Source: Verrucomicrobiia bacterium
GTDB taxonomy: Bacteria; Omnitrophota; Omnitrophia; Omnitrophales; Aquincolibacteriaceae
Assembly (NCBI GenBank): GCA_035495615.1
Contig: DATJFP010000088.1
Coordinates: forward strand, 1 to 41,762
DNA length: 41,762 nt
Direction: 5' to 3'
Both the position numbers and the translations under genes were made by a program. Below are positions 1-7,900 of this stretch, one piece after another. The notes below the pieces were generated by a model. The model made no database searches. It was not told the origin of the DNA and worked only from the letters and a program-made list of their open reading frames with translations. Position 1 is the first letter of the stretch. Every line of letters starts with the position of its first letter.

Positions 1-503
1 AAATTCGAGCGCGGATTTTTCGGCTTTTCCTCGATGCTCTTCGGACGCAGGCGCTCGTCGAACTCCACGACGCCGTAGCGTTCGGGATCTTTGACCTGAT
101 AGGCGAAGACGGTCGCGCCCTTTTCGCGCTCGGCCGCGCGCAGGAGCGCGGTCCGCAGGCCGTTGCCGTAAAAGATGTTGTCCCCCAGAATCAGCGCGAC
201 GCGGTCCTTGCCCACGAAGTTGCGGCCGATGAGGAAGGCCTGCGCCAGGCCTCCCGGCTCGGGCTGGACTTCGTAAGAAATTCTAATGCCGTAGCCGCTG
301 CCATCACCGAGCAGCCGGATGAAGGCCTCCTGCTCGTGCGGGGTCGTGATGATGAGGACGTCGCGGATGCCGGCCAGCATGAGGACGGACAGAGGGTAAT
401 AAATCATGGGCTTGTCGTAGACCGGCACCAGCTGCTTGCTGATGGCCTTGGTCACGGGGTAAAGGCGCGTGCCGGAACCGCCCGCCAGGATGATGCCTTT
501 CAT
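1..503 (-). CDS. rmlA: Glucose-1-phosphate thymidylyltransferase (RmlA/RfbA), 3'-truncated by window edge
   Basis: Joins glucose-1-phosphate and dTTP to give dTDP-glucose, the first step of dTDP-L-rhamnose synthesis in the cytoplasm. The visible 167 codons start [20 protein letters not shown], the nucleotide-binding GGxGTRLxP signature of the family. They continue through [20 protein letters not shown], a metal-binding LGDNIFYG, and [11 protein letters not shown] at the edge, in the usual RmlA order. The family is about 290 aa, so roughly 120 residues lie outside the window. The start ATG (501-503) overlaps the rmlB stop as ATGA, which argues for translational coupling in an rmlB-rmlA operon. 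The frame is open to base 1. No oddity is seen; the identification is firm. Confidence 0.96.
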   Translation of the reverse strand, partial: MKGIILAGGSGTRLYPVTKAISKQLVPVYDKPMIYYPLSVLMLAGIRDVLIITTPHEQEAFIRLLGDGSGYGIRISYEVQPEPGGLAQAFLIGRNFVGKDRVALILGDNIFYGNGLRTALLRAAEREKGATVFAYQVKDPERYGVVEFDERLRPKSIEEKPKNPRSN

Positions 504-1615
504 GAATGCCTCTTCATGGATTCTTTTTTCGGCGCTTCCCCGCCCAATCTTTCACGCCCGTATTTGCCCGACTGTACTTTTTCACACCACGCGCCATTGG
601 CCAGGTACCACTGGATCGTCTCGACGATCCCCTTGTCGAACGGATGCTTGGCTTTCCAGCCCAGCTCTTTGGAAATTTTCGACGCGTCGATCGCGTACCT
701 TTTGTCATGGCCCGGCCTGTCGCGGACGAAGGTCTTGAGGTCCGCGTAGCGCTTCATGCCCTGCGACGCGAGCGCCGCGTTTTTCGCCGCGGGCCGCACG
801 CTTTCCAGGACTTCGCAGATGCGGTCCACGATCTGGAGGTTCGTGCGTTCGTTATTGCCGCCGATGTTGTATTTCTCGCCCAGCTTTCCTTTCTGAAAGG
901 CCAGGAGGATGCCGTCGCAGTGATCCTCCACGTAGAGCCAGTCGCGCACGTTGCTGCCGTCGCCGTAGATCGGCAGTTTTTTTCCTTCCAGCGCGTTCAA
1001 GAGGGTCAGCGGAATGAGTTTCTCGGGAAACTGGAAAGGCCCGTAATTGTTCGAGCAGTTGGTAATGAGCCCGGGAAATTTATAGGTCTCGTAATACGCG
1101 CGAACCAGATGGTCGGCCGCGGCCTTGGAAGCCGAATACGGCGAATTGGGCGCGTACGGCGTGGTTTCCATGAAAAGCCCCGTCGCTCCGAGAGAACCAT
1201 AAACTTCGTCGGTGGAAACGTGGAGGAAGCGAAAATTTTTTTGCGCGGCCTCGGTCAGCTCTTTGTAATAATGAAGCGCCACGCGCAGCAGCGTGTGCGT
1301 GCCCACGACATTCGTCTGGATAAAATCGTCGGGGCTGTCGATGGACCGGTCCACATGGCTTTCGGCCGCGAAGTTGAAGACGCCTGCGGGCCGCGTTTCC
1401 CGGAAAAGCTTTTCCATGGCCTCGCCGTCGGTGATGTCCGCGTGCACGAATGAATAGCGGGGATCCTTGGCCACCTCTTCCAGGCTTTCGAGATTGCCGG
1501 CGTAGGTCAGCTTGTCGACCACGCAAATGCGCCAGGAGGTCTGCTTGAGCAGGGTACGGACGAAATTGGCGCCGATAAATCCCGCGCCGCCCGTCACGAT
1601 CACCGTCCCGTCCAT
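500..1615 (-). CDS. rmlB: dTDP-glucose 4,6-dehydratase
   Basis: Converts dTDP-glucose to dTDP-4-keto-6-deoxyglucose with NAD, the second step of dTDP-rhamnose and related deoxysugar synthesis. It is 371 aa, an extended SDR. The NAD-binding GGAGFIG is at residues 9-15, the catalytic TDE triad at 135-137 in STDEVYG, and the YxxxK pair at 160-164 (YSASK). [15 protein letters not shown] and [16 protein letters not shown] follow as typical RmlB blocks. The last ~20 residues are lysine-rich and go beyond the usual end. The ATG at 1613-1615 has a purine-rich AAAGGGGGG upstream, fixing the start. It overlaps rmlA by four bases. A promoter lies just upstream (1666-1694). The product feeds rhamnose-containing surface polysaccharide; rmlC and rmlD are not in the window. 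Confidence 0.97.
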   Translation of the reverse strand: MDGTVIVTGGAGFIGANFVRTLLKQTSWRICVVDKLTYAGNLESLEEVAKDPRYSFVHADITDGEAMEKLFRETRPAGVFNFAAESHVDRSIDSPDDFIQTNVVGTHTLLRVALHYYKELTEAAQKNFRFLHVSTDEVYGSLGATGLFMETTPYAPNSPYSASKAAADHLVRAYYETYKFPGLITNCSNNYGPFQFPEKLIPLTLLNALEGKKLPIYGDGSNVRDWLYVEDHCDGILLAFQKGKLGEKYNIGGNNERTNLQIVDRICEVLESVRPAAKNAALASQGMKRYADLKTFVRDRPGHDKRYAIDASKISKELGWKAKHPFDKGIVETIQWYLANGAWCEKVQSGKYGRERLGGEAPKKESMKRHS

Positions 1616-1665
1616 TCGCCCCCCTTTATAAGTGATTGTAAATGATGGTGTTGCAAATTTTTAAA

Positions 1666-1694
1666 ATTATACCCGACTCGCCCCTAAACTGCAA
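1666..1694 (-). promoter_or_regulatory. Candidate sigma-70-type promoter for rmlB-rmlA
   Basis: On the minus strand a perfect TATAAT (1666-1671) is preceded after 17 bp by TTGCAG (1689-1694), which matches the -35 consensus only in its TTG. It lies 50-80 bp upstream of the rmlB start, in the 96-bp gap after the pseudouridine synthase gene. A short TCAGG/CCTGA hairpin with no T-run sits between that stop and the promoter, so read-through from upstream is also possible. Confidence 0.6.
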
Positions 1695-1711
1695 TCAGGC
1701 CTTTCCTGACT

Positions 1712-2383
1712 TCAGAAGTCGAGATCCGGCGGAAGCGGCGACTCGAATTTCATGACCTCGCCGCTCATGGGATGCGGAAAGGATAAAAAGGAAGAATGAA
1801 GCGCCGGCCGTTCGAGCGCGAGGTTCCACGCCTCGCGGCAGTATTGGCCGTACTTCCGGTCCCCCAGCACGGGAAAGCCTTCGGCCGCGGCCTGGACGCG
1901 GATTTGATGCGACCGCCCGGTTTCCAGTTTTAATTCCGCGAGCGTGAGCGTCCGGTTTTTCCATGACGCACGGCGCCGCGGCGTCATGGACAAATGCGCG
2001 GGCTTGGCCCCGCCGGTTTTCGCGGAAACCACGCGGACTTCGTTTTTCTTTTCGTCTTTCAGGAGATGATGCTTCCATGCGGCCGGCGCTTTCAGATCTC
2101 CCACCAGCCAGGCAAGGTAATGCCGCACAAGCGCCCCTTCCTGGAGCGACGCGGTCAGGCGCGCCGCGGACTTGGTCCTCTTGGCCACCACCATGAGCCC
2201 GGACGTGTTGCGGTCGAGGCGATGGACAAGCCCCACGTAATGCCGCCCCAAATAACCGCGAAGCCAGTCCACGAGATTGGGCGCGTCGGTTTCTTCGCCC
2301 TGGCTCAGAAGCCCGGCGGGTTTGGACACGACGATGAGGTGTTGATCTTCAAAAATGATTTCGGGCTTGAGGGAAAGTTTCAT
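1712..2383 (-). CDS. RluA-family pseudouridine synthase
   Basis: Isomerises uridine to pseudouridine in rRNA or tRNA. It is 223 aa. The family core is complete: VVSKPAGLLSQ near residue 18, the catalytic motif HRLDRNTSG at 54-62 with Asp57 as the nucleophile, and LETGRSHQIRVQ, GFPVLGDRKYG and ALHSSFLSFPHP towards the C-terminus. There is no N-terminal S4 RNA-binding domain, as in the short RluA/RluC-like and TruC forms, so the target site cannot be named. The gene starts 12 bp after the SDR stop and has no clear Shine-Dalgarno, so it is probably translated by re-initiation within the same transcript. The start is the first ATG giving the conserved N-terminus. Confidence 0.93.
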   Translation of the reverse strand: MKLSLKPEIIFEDQHLIVVSKPAGLLSQGEETDAPNLVDWLRGYLGRHYVGLVHRLDRNTSGLMVVAKRTKSAARLTASLQEGALVRHYLAWLVGDLKAPAAWKHHLLKDEKKNEVRVVSAKTGGAKPAHLSMTPRRRASWKNRTLTLAELKLETGRSHQIRVQAAAEGFPVLGDRKYGQYCREAWNLALERPALHSSFLSFPHPMSGEVMKFESPLPPDLDF

Positions 2384-2395
2384 CGGAGCGGGCGG

Positions 2396-3178
2396 TCACA
2401 CGGCGGCGATTTTTTTCGCTTCTACGGGCTGCATGCGGAATTTTTTGTTGCCCCAGGCGAGAAAGGCTTCGGGCACGAGATGAAGCGCAAAAGCGACGAG
2501 CGCCCAGCGGCGCGTGACATAGACCTTTTTTTTGCGCGCGCGGATCGCGGCCACGATCTGCGCCGCGGCGGTTTCACAGGAAGCGACCCAAAAGCGGACC
2601 CGGCTGCCGGCAATCATGGCCGTGTCCACAAAGCCGGGACGGATGTCGGTGACTGCAATGCCCTGTGAGGACAAACGCATCCGAAGGCCTTCGAGCAGAC
2701 GCGAGGCGAAACTCTTGGACGCGCTGTAGGCCGGGCATTTGGGGCTGCCGCGCAGGCCCGCGATCGACGAAATGCCGACCAGGTGCCCGCTCCCCTGGCG
2801 TTCGAAATGATCCGCGGCTTCCGAGGCGAGGGCTGCGAAGCCCACGACGTTCACCTGGAGAATCTCATGTTCCGGGTCCCAGGCCTTGTCCGGATTTTCG
2901 GGATTCACCCCGGAATTGAGGACGACCAGATCCACACCGCCAAGTTCCCGCACCAGGTCGTTGAAAAGGCGGCGCGAACCTTCGATGTCCCGCAAATCCA
3001 TGGGCTTGAGAAGCGTGGGCGAGGCAATTTCCTTTTGAAGGCTTTCCAACAGCTCGGTCCGCCGCGCGGCAAGTCCCACCGTGTAGCCTTCGGCCGCGAG
3101 CGCCTTGGCCAGCGCGCGCCCGATGCCGGAGCTGGCGCCGATCACGATTGCTTTGCGCGCGGGGGCTTGGGCCGGCAT
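2396..3178 (-). CDS. Short-chain dehydrogenase/reductase (classical SDR)
   Basis: NAD(P)-dependent oxidoreductase of unknown substrate. It is 260 aa with a classical SDR layout: cofactor loop GASSGIG at residues 14-20, an NSG variant of the NAG motif at 88-90, the catalytic serine in GISSIAG (137-138), YSASK at 151-155, and PGFVDT at 181-186. An Arg pair (AARR, 37-40) after beta-strand 2 suggests NADP preference; this is inference. A hydrophobic C-terminal stretch (about 222-241, WALVAFALHLVPEAFLAWG) recalls the membrane-associated tail of lipid-acting SDRs. AAAAGGAGA three bases upstream is a strong ribosome binding site and fixes the start. It lies 27 bp after the small secreted-protein gene and 12 bp before the pseudouridine synthase, so the three probably form one transcript. 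Confidence 0.92.
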   Translation of the reverse strand: MPAQAPARKAIVIGASSGIGRALAKALAAEGYTVGLAARRTELLESLQKEIASPTLLKPMDLRDIEGSRRLFNDLVRELGGVDLVVLNSGVNPENPDKAWDPEHEILQVNVVGFAALASEAADHFERQGSGHLVGISSIAGLRGSPKCPAYSASKSFASRLLEGLRMRLSSQGIAVTDIRPGFVDTAMIAGSRVRFWVASCETAAAQIVAAIRARKKKVYVTRRWALVAFALHLVPEAFLAWGNKKFRMQPVEAKKIAAV

Positions 3179-3205
3179 GGCTCTCCTTTTGGACTGCGGG
3201 AAAAT

Positions 3206-3598
3206 TTACGGGTTTTCTTCCGCGGGTTTGACGACCTGCACGACGGACACGGCCTTTGCCGGCGCCTGGAACGGCGTCGGATAGACCTTGGCCAGAGGCC
3301 GGATCACCTGGATGGGCTGAGGAGGAATGACCCTGACTTTCTGATTGCGGGGAAACAGAACGGGTTTCTTAGCCGGGATGACGTTCGCCGGAAGACGGGC
3401 CGGCGTGAAGACAAGAGCCGGCGGGATCACGGTTTTCGGTTCCGTTTCCTCGCCCGTTTTCTTGTCCTGCCAGACCGCGGGGCGCACAACGGCTTCATCC
3501 TTGAGATCGTTCCCCCAGATGAGCGTCGCGGGCGATACGTTCAGGACGGCCGCGGCGAGCAGCAAAACCAGAAAAGTTTTTCGGCGGATCGGGATCAT
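3206..3598 (-). CDS. Small secreted hypothetical protein, 130 aa
   Basis: Not recognised. The N-terminus has a signal peptide: basic MIPIRRK, hydrophobic TFLVLLLAAAVLNV, and a likely cleavage near residue 24-29. The mature part is short, rich in Pro, Val and Lys (runs such as VIPPQPIQVIRP and AKAVSVVQVVKP), has no cysteine, and looks extended rather than globular. A GGAAG ribosome binding site lies six bases upstream and a perfect TATAAT lies 46 bp upstream. It is followed after 27 bp by the SDR gene. Export to the periplasm or cell surface is inferred only from the signal peptide; lack of a lipobox cysteine argues against a lipoprotein. Confidence 0.72.
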   Translation of the reverse strand: MIPIRRKTFLVLLLAAAVLNVSPATLIWGNDLKDEAVVRPAVWQDKKTGEETEPKTVIPPALVFTPARLPANVIPAKKPVLFPRNQKVRVIPPQPIQVIRPLAKVYPTPFQAPAKAVSVVQVVKPAEENP

Positions 3599-3643
3599 GG
3601 CGTCTTCCGTTATCGGCGTAAAAGCCGGGGAAATTGATAGAGC

Positions 3644-3649
3644 ATTATA
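3644..3649 (-). promoter_or_regulatory. Candidate -10 box upstream of the small secreted-protein gene
   Basis: The minus strand reads TATAAT at 3644-3649, about 46 bp upstream of the 3598 start. At the correct spacing (3667-3672) the sequence is TGGCCC, so there is no good -35 element. A perfect 7-bp hairpin (CATGGCC, loop of four, GGCCATG; 3657-3674) covers that spot and might be an operator or a weak terminator of the upstream gene. Confidence 0.4.
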
Positions 3650-3696
3650 GCGCTTTCATGGCCTGCGGGCCATGGTTTAATGCCGTGAGTATGGAC

Positions 3697-3722
3697 GGGG
3701 ACAGGTCTTTAGACCTGTCCCC
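3697..3722. repeat. GGGGACAG-type palindrome, copy A
   Basis: Perfect inverted repeat: 12-base arm GGGGACAGGTCT (3697-3708), TT, and AGACCTGTCCCC (3711-3722). It lies in the 190-bp gap downstream of the GAF gene stop (3789) and upstream of the next promoter. No T-run follows on either strand, so it is not a standard intrinsic terminator. Related copies lie at 4901-4926 and 18372-18407, also just 3' of genes. Confidence 0.85.
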
Positions 3723-3788
3723 ATGGGAACGAATGCAAAGGGCCTATGGCGTGCATAAAAACGTTTCCAGATAAGACAGGGTTTATGA

Positions 3789-4730
3789 TTATGCGGACAA
3801 GCGGGGCTTTTTCAGGAACGGGACCGTGACCGGGGACATCTTTTCGATTTCGCTGAGTTCTTCGCGGCTCTGGCGGTAAAGGCGGTACATCGTCTTGAAC
3901 TGCTGCGCATTTTCTCTCAGCATCATGCAGACCTGGCCGTAGTGAAGTGCCGCGCCGATCTGCTTGGCGAGAAGCGTGGCGCGCGTCAGGTCCTGCGACG
4001 TGAATGCGTCTTCCCTTTTCGTGCGGCTGAGGTTCAGGATGCCGAGCACTTTGTCCTGATGGCTGATCGGGCAGATCATGGACGAGCGGATGATGGGATT
4101 GCCTTCCAGGTTTTTGAAAAGCGGATAATTGTCGAGCGTTCCATTCAGCAGGAATTCCGTTTTTTCGAGCGCCGCAAGCCCGGCCACGCGCTCGCCCAGC
4201 TTGAGCTGGACTTTCGACGCGACGTCGTCGCCAATGCCGCGGCTGGAAACGATTTTGAGTTTTCCCCTGCCGTCGAGCAGCATGACCGAACCCTGGTCCG
4301 CGCCGAGCACCCGTTCGGAAACTTCCATGACTTTGTCGGATAATTTTTTGATTTCGGATTTTTCGAAAAGCAAAACACAGGATTCGAGAAATTCCACAGC
4401 CTCGTTTTCCTTGCGCCGGATTTCCCGCTCGAGCCGGTCGACCTGCTCGCGGTGGCGTGCGTGAATCGAATCGATCCAGGTGCGGTAGCTGTTCAACGAC
4501 CGGAGAAGAAACACGAACGACGCGAGAAAGACGGCGCCCGTCCCCGCGAAAAAAACGCTTTGCACGGCGCCGCTCAGATTCAGCGCGTCGTGAAAATAAA
4601 ACTCCAGCGACAGCACCGCGAAAGAGGCCATCAGGACAAACGCGGGCAGCAGCATTTGCAGGACGTTCATCGCTTCGGCGCGAGCCGGTTTAGGACTCGT
4701 GTTGGGAATGTTGAGGGTTTGATAGGTCAT
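3789..4730 (-). CDS. Membrane-anchored GAF-domain protein, 313 aa
   Basis: Probable sensor or regulatory protein. From the chosen start (MTYQTLNIPN) it has two predicted membrane helices within the first ~80 residues (LLPAFVLMASFAVLSLEFYF and VFFAGTGAVFLASFVFLL). A charged coiled coil follows (RHREQVDRLEREIRRKENEA), then one GAF domain spanning about residues 130-285, with blocks GADQGSVMLLD, LGERVAGLAALEKTE and SSMICPISHQDKVLGILNLS. No kinase, GGDEF, EAL or DNA-binding output domain is present, so signalling must go through a partner. The frame stays open upstream to 4928, but that extension would run through the palindrome and terminator of the giant gene. The ATG at 4728-4730 has TAGGAAAG at proper spacing and is preferred. 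The ligand is unknown. Confidence 0.82.
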   Translation of the reverse strand: MTYQTLNIPNTSPKPARAEAMNVLQMLLPAFVLMASFAVLSLEFYFHDALNLSGAVQSVFFAGTGAVFLASFVFLLRSLNSYRTWIDSIHARHREQVDRLEREIRRKENEAVEFLESCVLLFEKSEIKKLSDKVMEVSERVLGADQGSVMLLDGRGKLKIVSSRGIGDDVASKVQLKLGERVAGLAALEKTEFLLNGTLDNYPLFKNLEGNPIIRSSMICPISHQDKVLGILNLSRTKREDAFTSQDLTRATLLAKQIGAALHYGQVCMMLRENAQQFKTMYRLYRQSREELSEIEKMSPVTVPFLKKPRLSA

Positions 4731-4852
4731 GACTTTCCTATAAGGTAAAGTAACACGCGTGAGGGCCAATTCAAGGCGGGAACGGTTAAAAAAACCCGGG
4801 AGAGACTTCTTAAATCGTGAAAAAAACTCGGTTACATCACAAAAGTGACATG

Positions 4853-4890
4853 AAAAAACAAAAAAAAGGAGGGGAGAAATTCTCCCCTCC
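4853..4890 (-). terminator. Intrinsic terminator of giant gene 1
   Basis: Read on the minus strand, an 11-bp perfect stem (GGAGGGGAGAA, one central base, TTCTCCCCTCC; 4868-4890) is followed at once by eight T, one G and six T (4853-4867). This is a textbook Rho-independent terminator, about 50 bases past the stop codon at 4942. Confidence 0.92.
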
Positions 4891-4900
4891 AAAAGGTAAT

Positions 4901-4926
4901 GGGGACAGTCTTGAAGACCTGTCCCC
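4901..4926. repeat. GGGGACAG-type palindrome, copy B
   Basis: GGGGACAGTCTT (4901-4912), G, AAGACCTGTCCCC (4914-4926): a 12-bp stem with one bulged C. It lies between the stop of giant gene 1 (4942) and its T-run terminator, in the same 3' position as copies A and C. It may block 3' exonucleases or be a short REP-like element. Confidence 0.85.
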
Positions 4927-4941
4927 AAATCTTTTTTTTGC

Positions 4942-7900
4942 TTAGGCGGCGGCCGCGATCTTCTGCAGGACCTGTGCGAAACGGCTGAGCCTGCTCGAGA
5001 TGTCGGCGCGGGAATAGCCTTTGCTTTCCAGCGACGTCAGCATGTCCACGACGTCCTGTCCGATGTCCACGGCCGGCATCAGGATGAGCGCGCGGCTGAG
5101 ATTGAGCTCCTCGCGCAGCATGATGCGGCCGAGGTAACGCCCTGCCCCGGTCGTGATGACCGGAATGGCCTGGAGGAAGCGCGGGTCCGTATCGAGTACC
5201 GCGGGCTGGTTGCTGGCATAACGGCCCTTGACCACGGTGTTGATCATGCTCGTGCGCAGCGCGCCCAGGTTCGTCTGGTCGTCGACTTTCTTCAGCGTGA
5301 GGTTCTGGATCACGGCCTTGGGATTGCCGCCCAGGCGCGTGACCTGTCCGGCGATCTGAGTCTTGATCGCATCGAGATCGGCCTGCGAGAGATCCTCGCC
5401 CGCTTTGTCGGGACTCGCCGGCGCGTAGTAAACCGTCAGCTTGTCCTGAGGCGCCTGGATCATCTTGAACGCGATCAGGAGCTGGTTCTGCTCGTCCTTC
5501 AATTCGGCGGCCGTCCTTACCCGCGGCGCAAGGTGCAGCGGCTGAAGTCCGGTTTTGAACAGGTCGTCCGCAAGATCCGGGCCGAGCTCTTCGCGCGCGG
5601 CACGCATCGCGAGATCAAACTTCGCGGCGTTGGTAACGTCTTCGACGACAAGCTGGTCCACGACGAGCGCGAGGGCTTCCTCAACGCCGATGCCGAGTTC
5701 TTTGCTGAGCGCTTCGGCCTTGCCGTAAATCGTCTCCGTGACGTTCTCCGCCACTTCCGCGGCCGCAGCCGGCAGTTTCTCGTTACGATTGCGGTAGTCC
5801 TGGATCACGGGACGCACGGCTTGCTGCGCCGCGCGCGTCGAGACTTCCGGACCTTTGAAAAGAACGTCCGACAGCCGGCGCACCGGGCTTTGGTTCACGA
5901 CGGCCGGTGTCCGGGGCCGCGCTTCCGCGTACCGGAGTTCGCCGCGCAGGACGTCTTTCAACGCCTGGGCCACGATTCCGTAAACGGTCGGAGGAAAACC
6001 CTTTCCCTGATAGTAAGCGGTCATTTCCGCGGAACTTTCGTGGCGGCTGGATGCCAGCTCCGCCGCGAGGCGTTCACGCTGCCCGTTGATATAAATCAGT
6101 TCTCCGCCGATTTCCACCAGCAGGAGTTTGGCCGGCCGCGTCAAAAAGGTATCGATGTTGCCCGCGTTGACGGCCGATACGGAAGTCGTCGTCGAAATAA
6201 GGCCGCCGCTTCCGACCAGGCGATTGATCTCCTGCTGAAAGCGCACCGGGGTTTCGGCTTTGGCAACCGCGAGCCTCCGGTTTGGATTCAGGCGGTAGTC
6301 GGCGACTTCGGAAGCCGTGCCTCCGCTGACCACGAGCTCTTCATCCTGACGGGAGAAAGCGGCGCGGATCAAATCGGCAATGATTTCCTGGTATCCCTCG
6401 TCCGGATTGACGACGTCGGTAACGCGAAGTTCGGCACGGCCGTTCCGGATAAGTCCGGCAGGACTGATGACGTCCACGGTCGGATAGCCCGGGTTCGCTT
6501 CATGGATGTAACCGATTTCCAGAGGCGTTTCCTCTTTGCCGTTCACGTAAAGCGTCACGCCTTCGTTGACCGTGACTCGCTGCGGCACGCCGGGTTCGAG
6601 ACGCGCGACCGGAAGCTCCAGATTGTCGGTGTTGTCGTAAATCACAACCGGCTCCGCCAGAGTTTCCAAGGTCAGCGTGACCCGGTGCTCCTCGGTGTCG
6701 ATCGTATTGACCGTCAAAGCGACATGAGCCTGATCGAAACGCGCTTCCACGCGGTCGTTTTCGAGAAGCTCCGTGCGCAGTTCGCTTTTGCGGATTTCTT
6801 CCAGGGCCTGCTGGACCAAGCCGGCAAAACGGTAAAACTCCGGCGTGCCTTCGATCCGGAGGCCGAAACGTCTGACCAAGTCCTGCATCCTCTGGCCGAT
6901 GTCCACCGTCTGCGCCGAGGGCTGGGCCGGCGTCCGCGGCGAAAGGCTGAGCGCCTGCACGTATTTCGGGAAATTTTCAAAAATGCCCGGAAGTCCGCGC
7001 AGGGCCAGGGCCGCGCGCTTGGCTTCATACGGGGTGACGGTGGGCGACGTGAGGAGCGCCCGGTGCGCGTCGATGGCTTCCGCCAGATCGACGAGCGCCT
7101 CGGTGATGTCTTTATTGGTGGCCGCGGCAACGACCTTCGGAAGGTCCTGCTCGAGGGCCCGGACTCCCAAAAGGCGCGCGAATTCCGCCGCGCTCGCTTC
7201 CGTATAAAAAAGCGCTTCGGGAAAACCTGCGAGGCCTTGCGGAAAAGATACGGGATTGCCGGTCACGTTGGCGGTGATGATATCCGCGATTTTATTTCTC
7301 GCGGCCCGCGGCGCGGGAAAGTTTTCCACGGCGCCTTCGGTGCTGACCGCCGCGCGCTGCACGATGCGCCGGTCAAAACCGCCGAGTTCGTCGAGCTTGC
7401 GCGCGCGCGCAGCTTCGAAAACAGCCTCGGGGCCGTAGAGCCCGGCAAAGGCTTCGATGATTTCATGGAGCGCCTGGAATGTTTCGCTGCCGGGCGTCGT
7501 CACATAAGCCTGCACGGCGCGCGAAAGGCGTCCTTGCATGTCTTCGACGGCGCGGACGCGTTCCGCGGTGCCGACGTAAATCGTGCCGATGGCCTGCGCC
7601 AGTTTATCGGCGCCGGCGATGATGTCGGCGGGAAGCGACGCTTCGCGCGCCACTTCGGAGGCGCGTTTCAGGTCGAGCGACGCGTATTCCGGAAAAGTAG
7701 CCAGAACGGCGCGCGCCCGGTCCATCACGATCTGTCCCGTGGTGCCGCTGACGGGACGGCCGAAAAGGATAAGCTTCAGGAATTCGTCGGCCAGCTTGCC
7801 GCCGCCGCTCGTCGCGACGATGATGGCCAGGTACTCGCCGATGGTTTCGAAAATCTCGCGGATCTTGGTTCTTTCCGGTTCCGGCGTGCCTGCTTCGTCG

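Noticed and set aside
4837-4848. TCAC-AAAA-GTGA palindrome as a CRP/FNR-type operator
   Set aside because: The spacer is four rather than six bases and it sits just behind a terminator T-run, with no strong promoter for the GAF gene nearby.
4731-4928. Longer N-terminus for the GAF gene starting at 4928
   Set aside because: It would translate through the palindrome and the intrinsic terminator of the upstream giant gene; the ATG at 4730 has a good ribosome binding site and starts a normal membrane protein.
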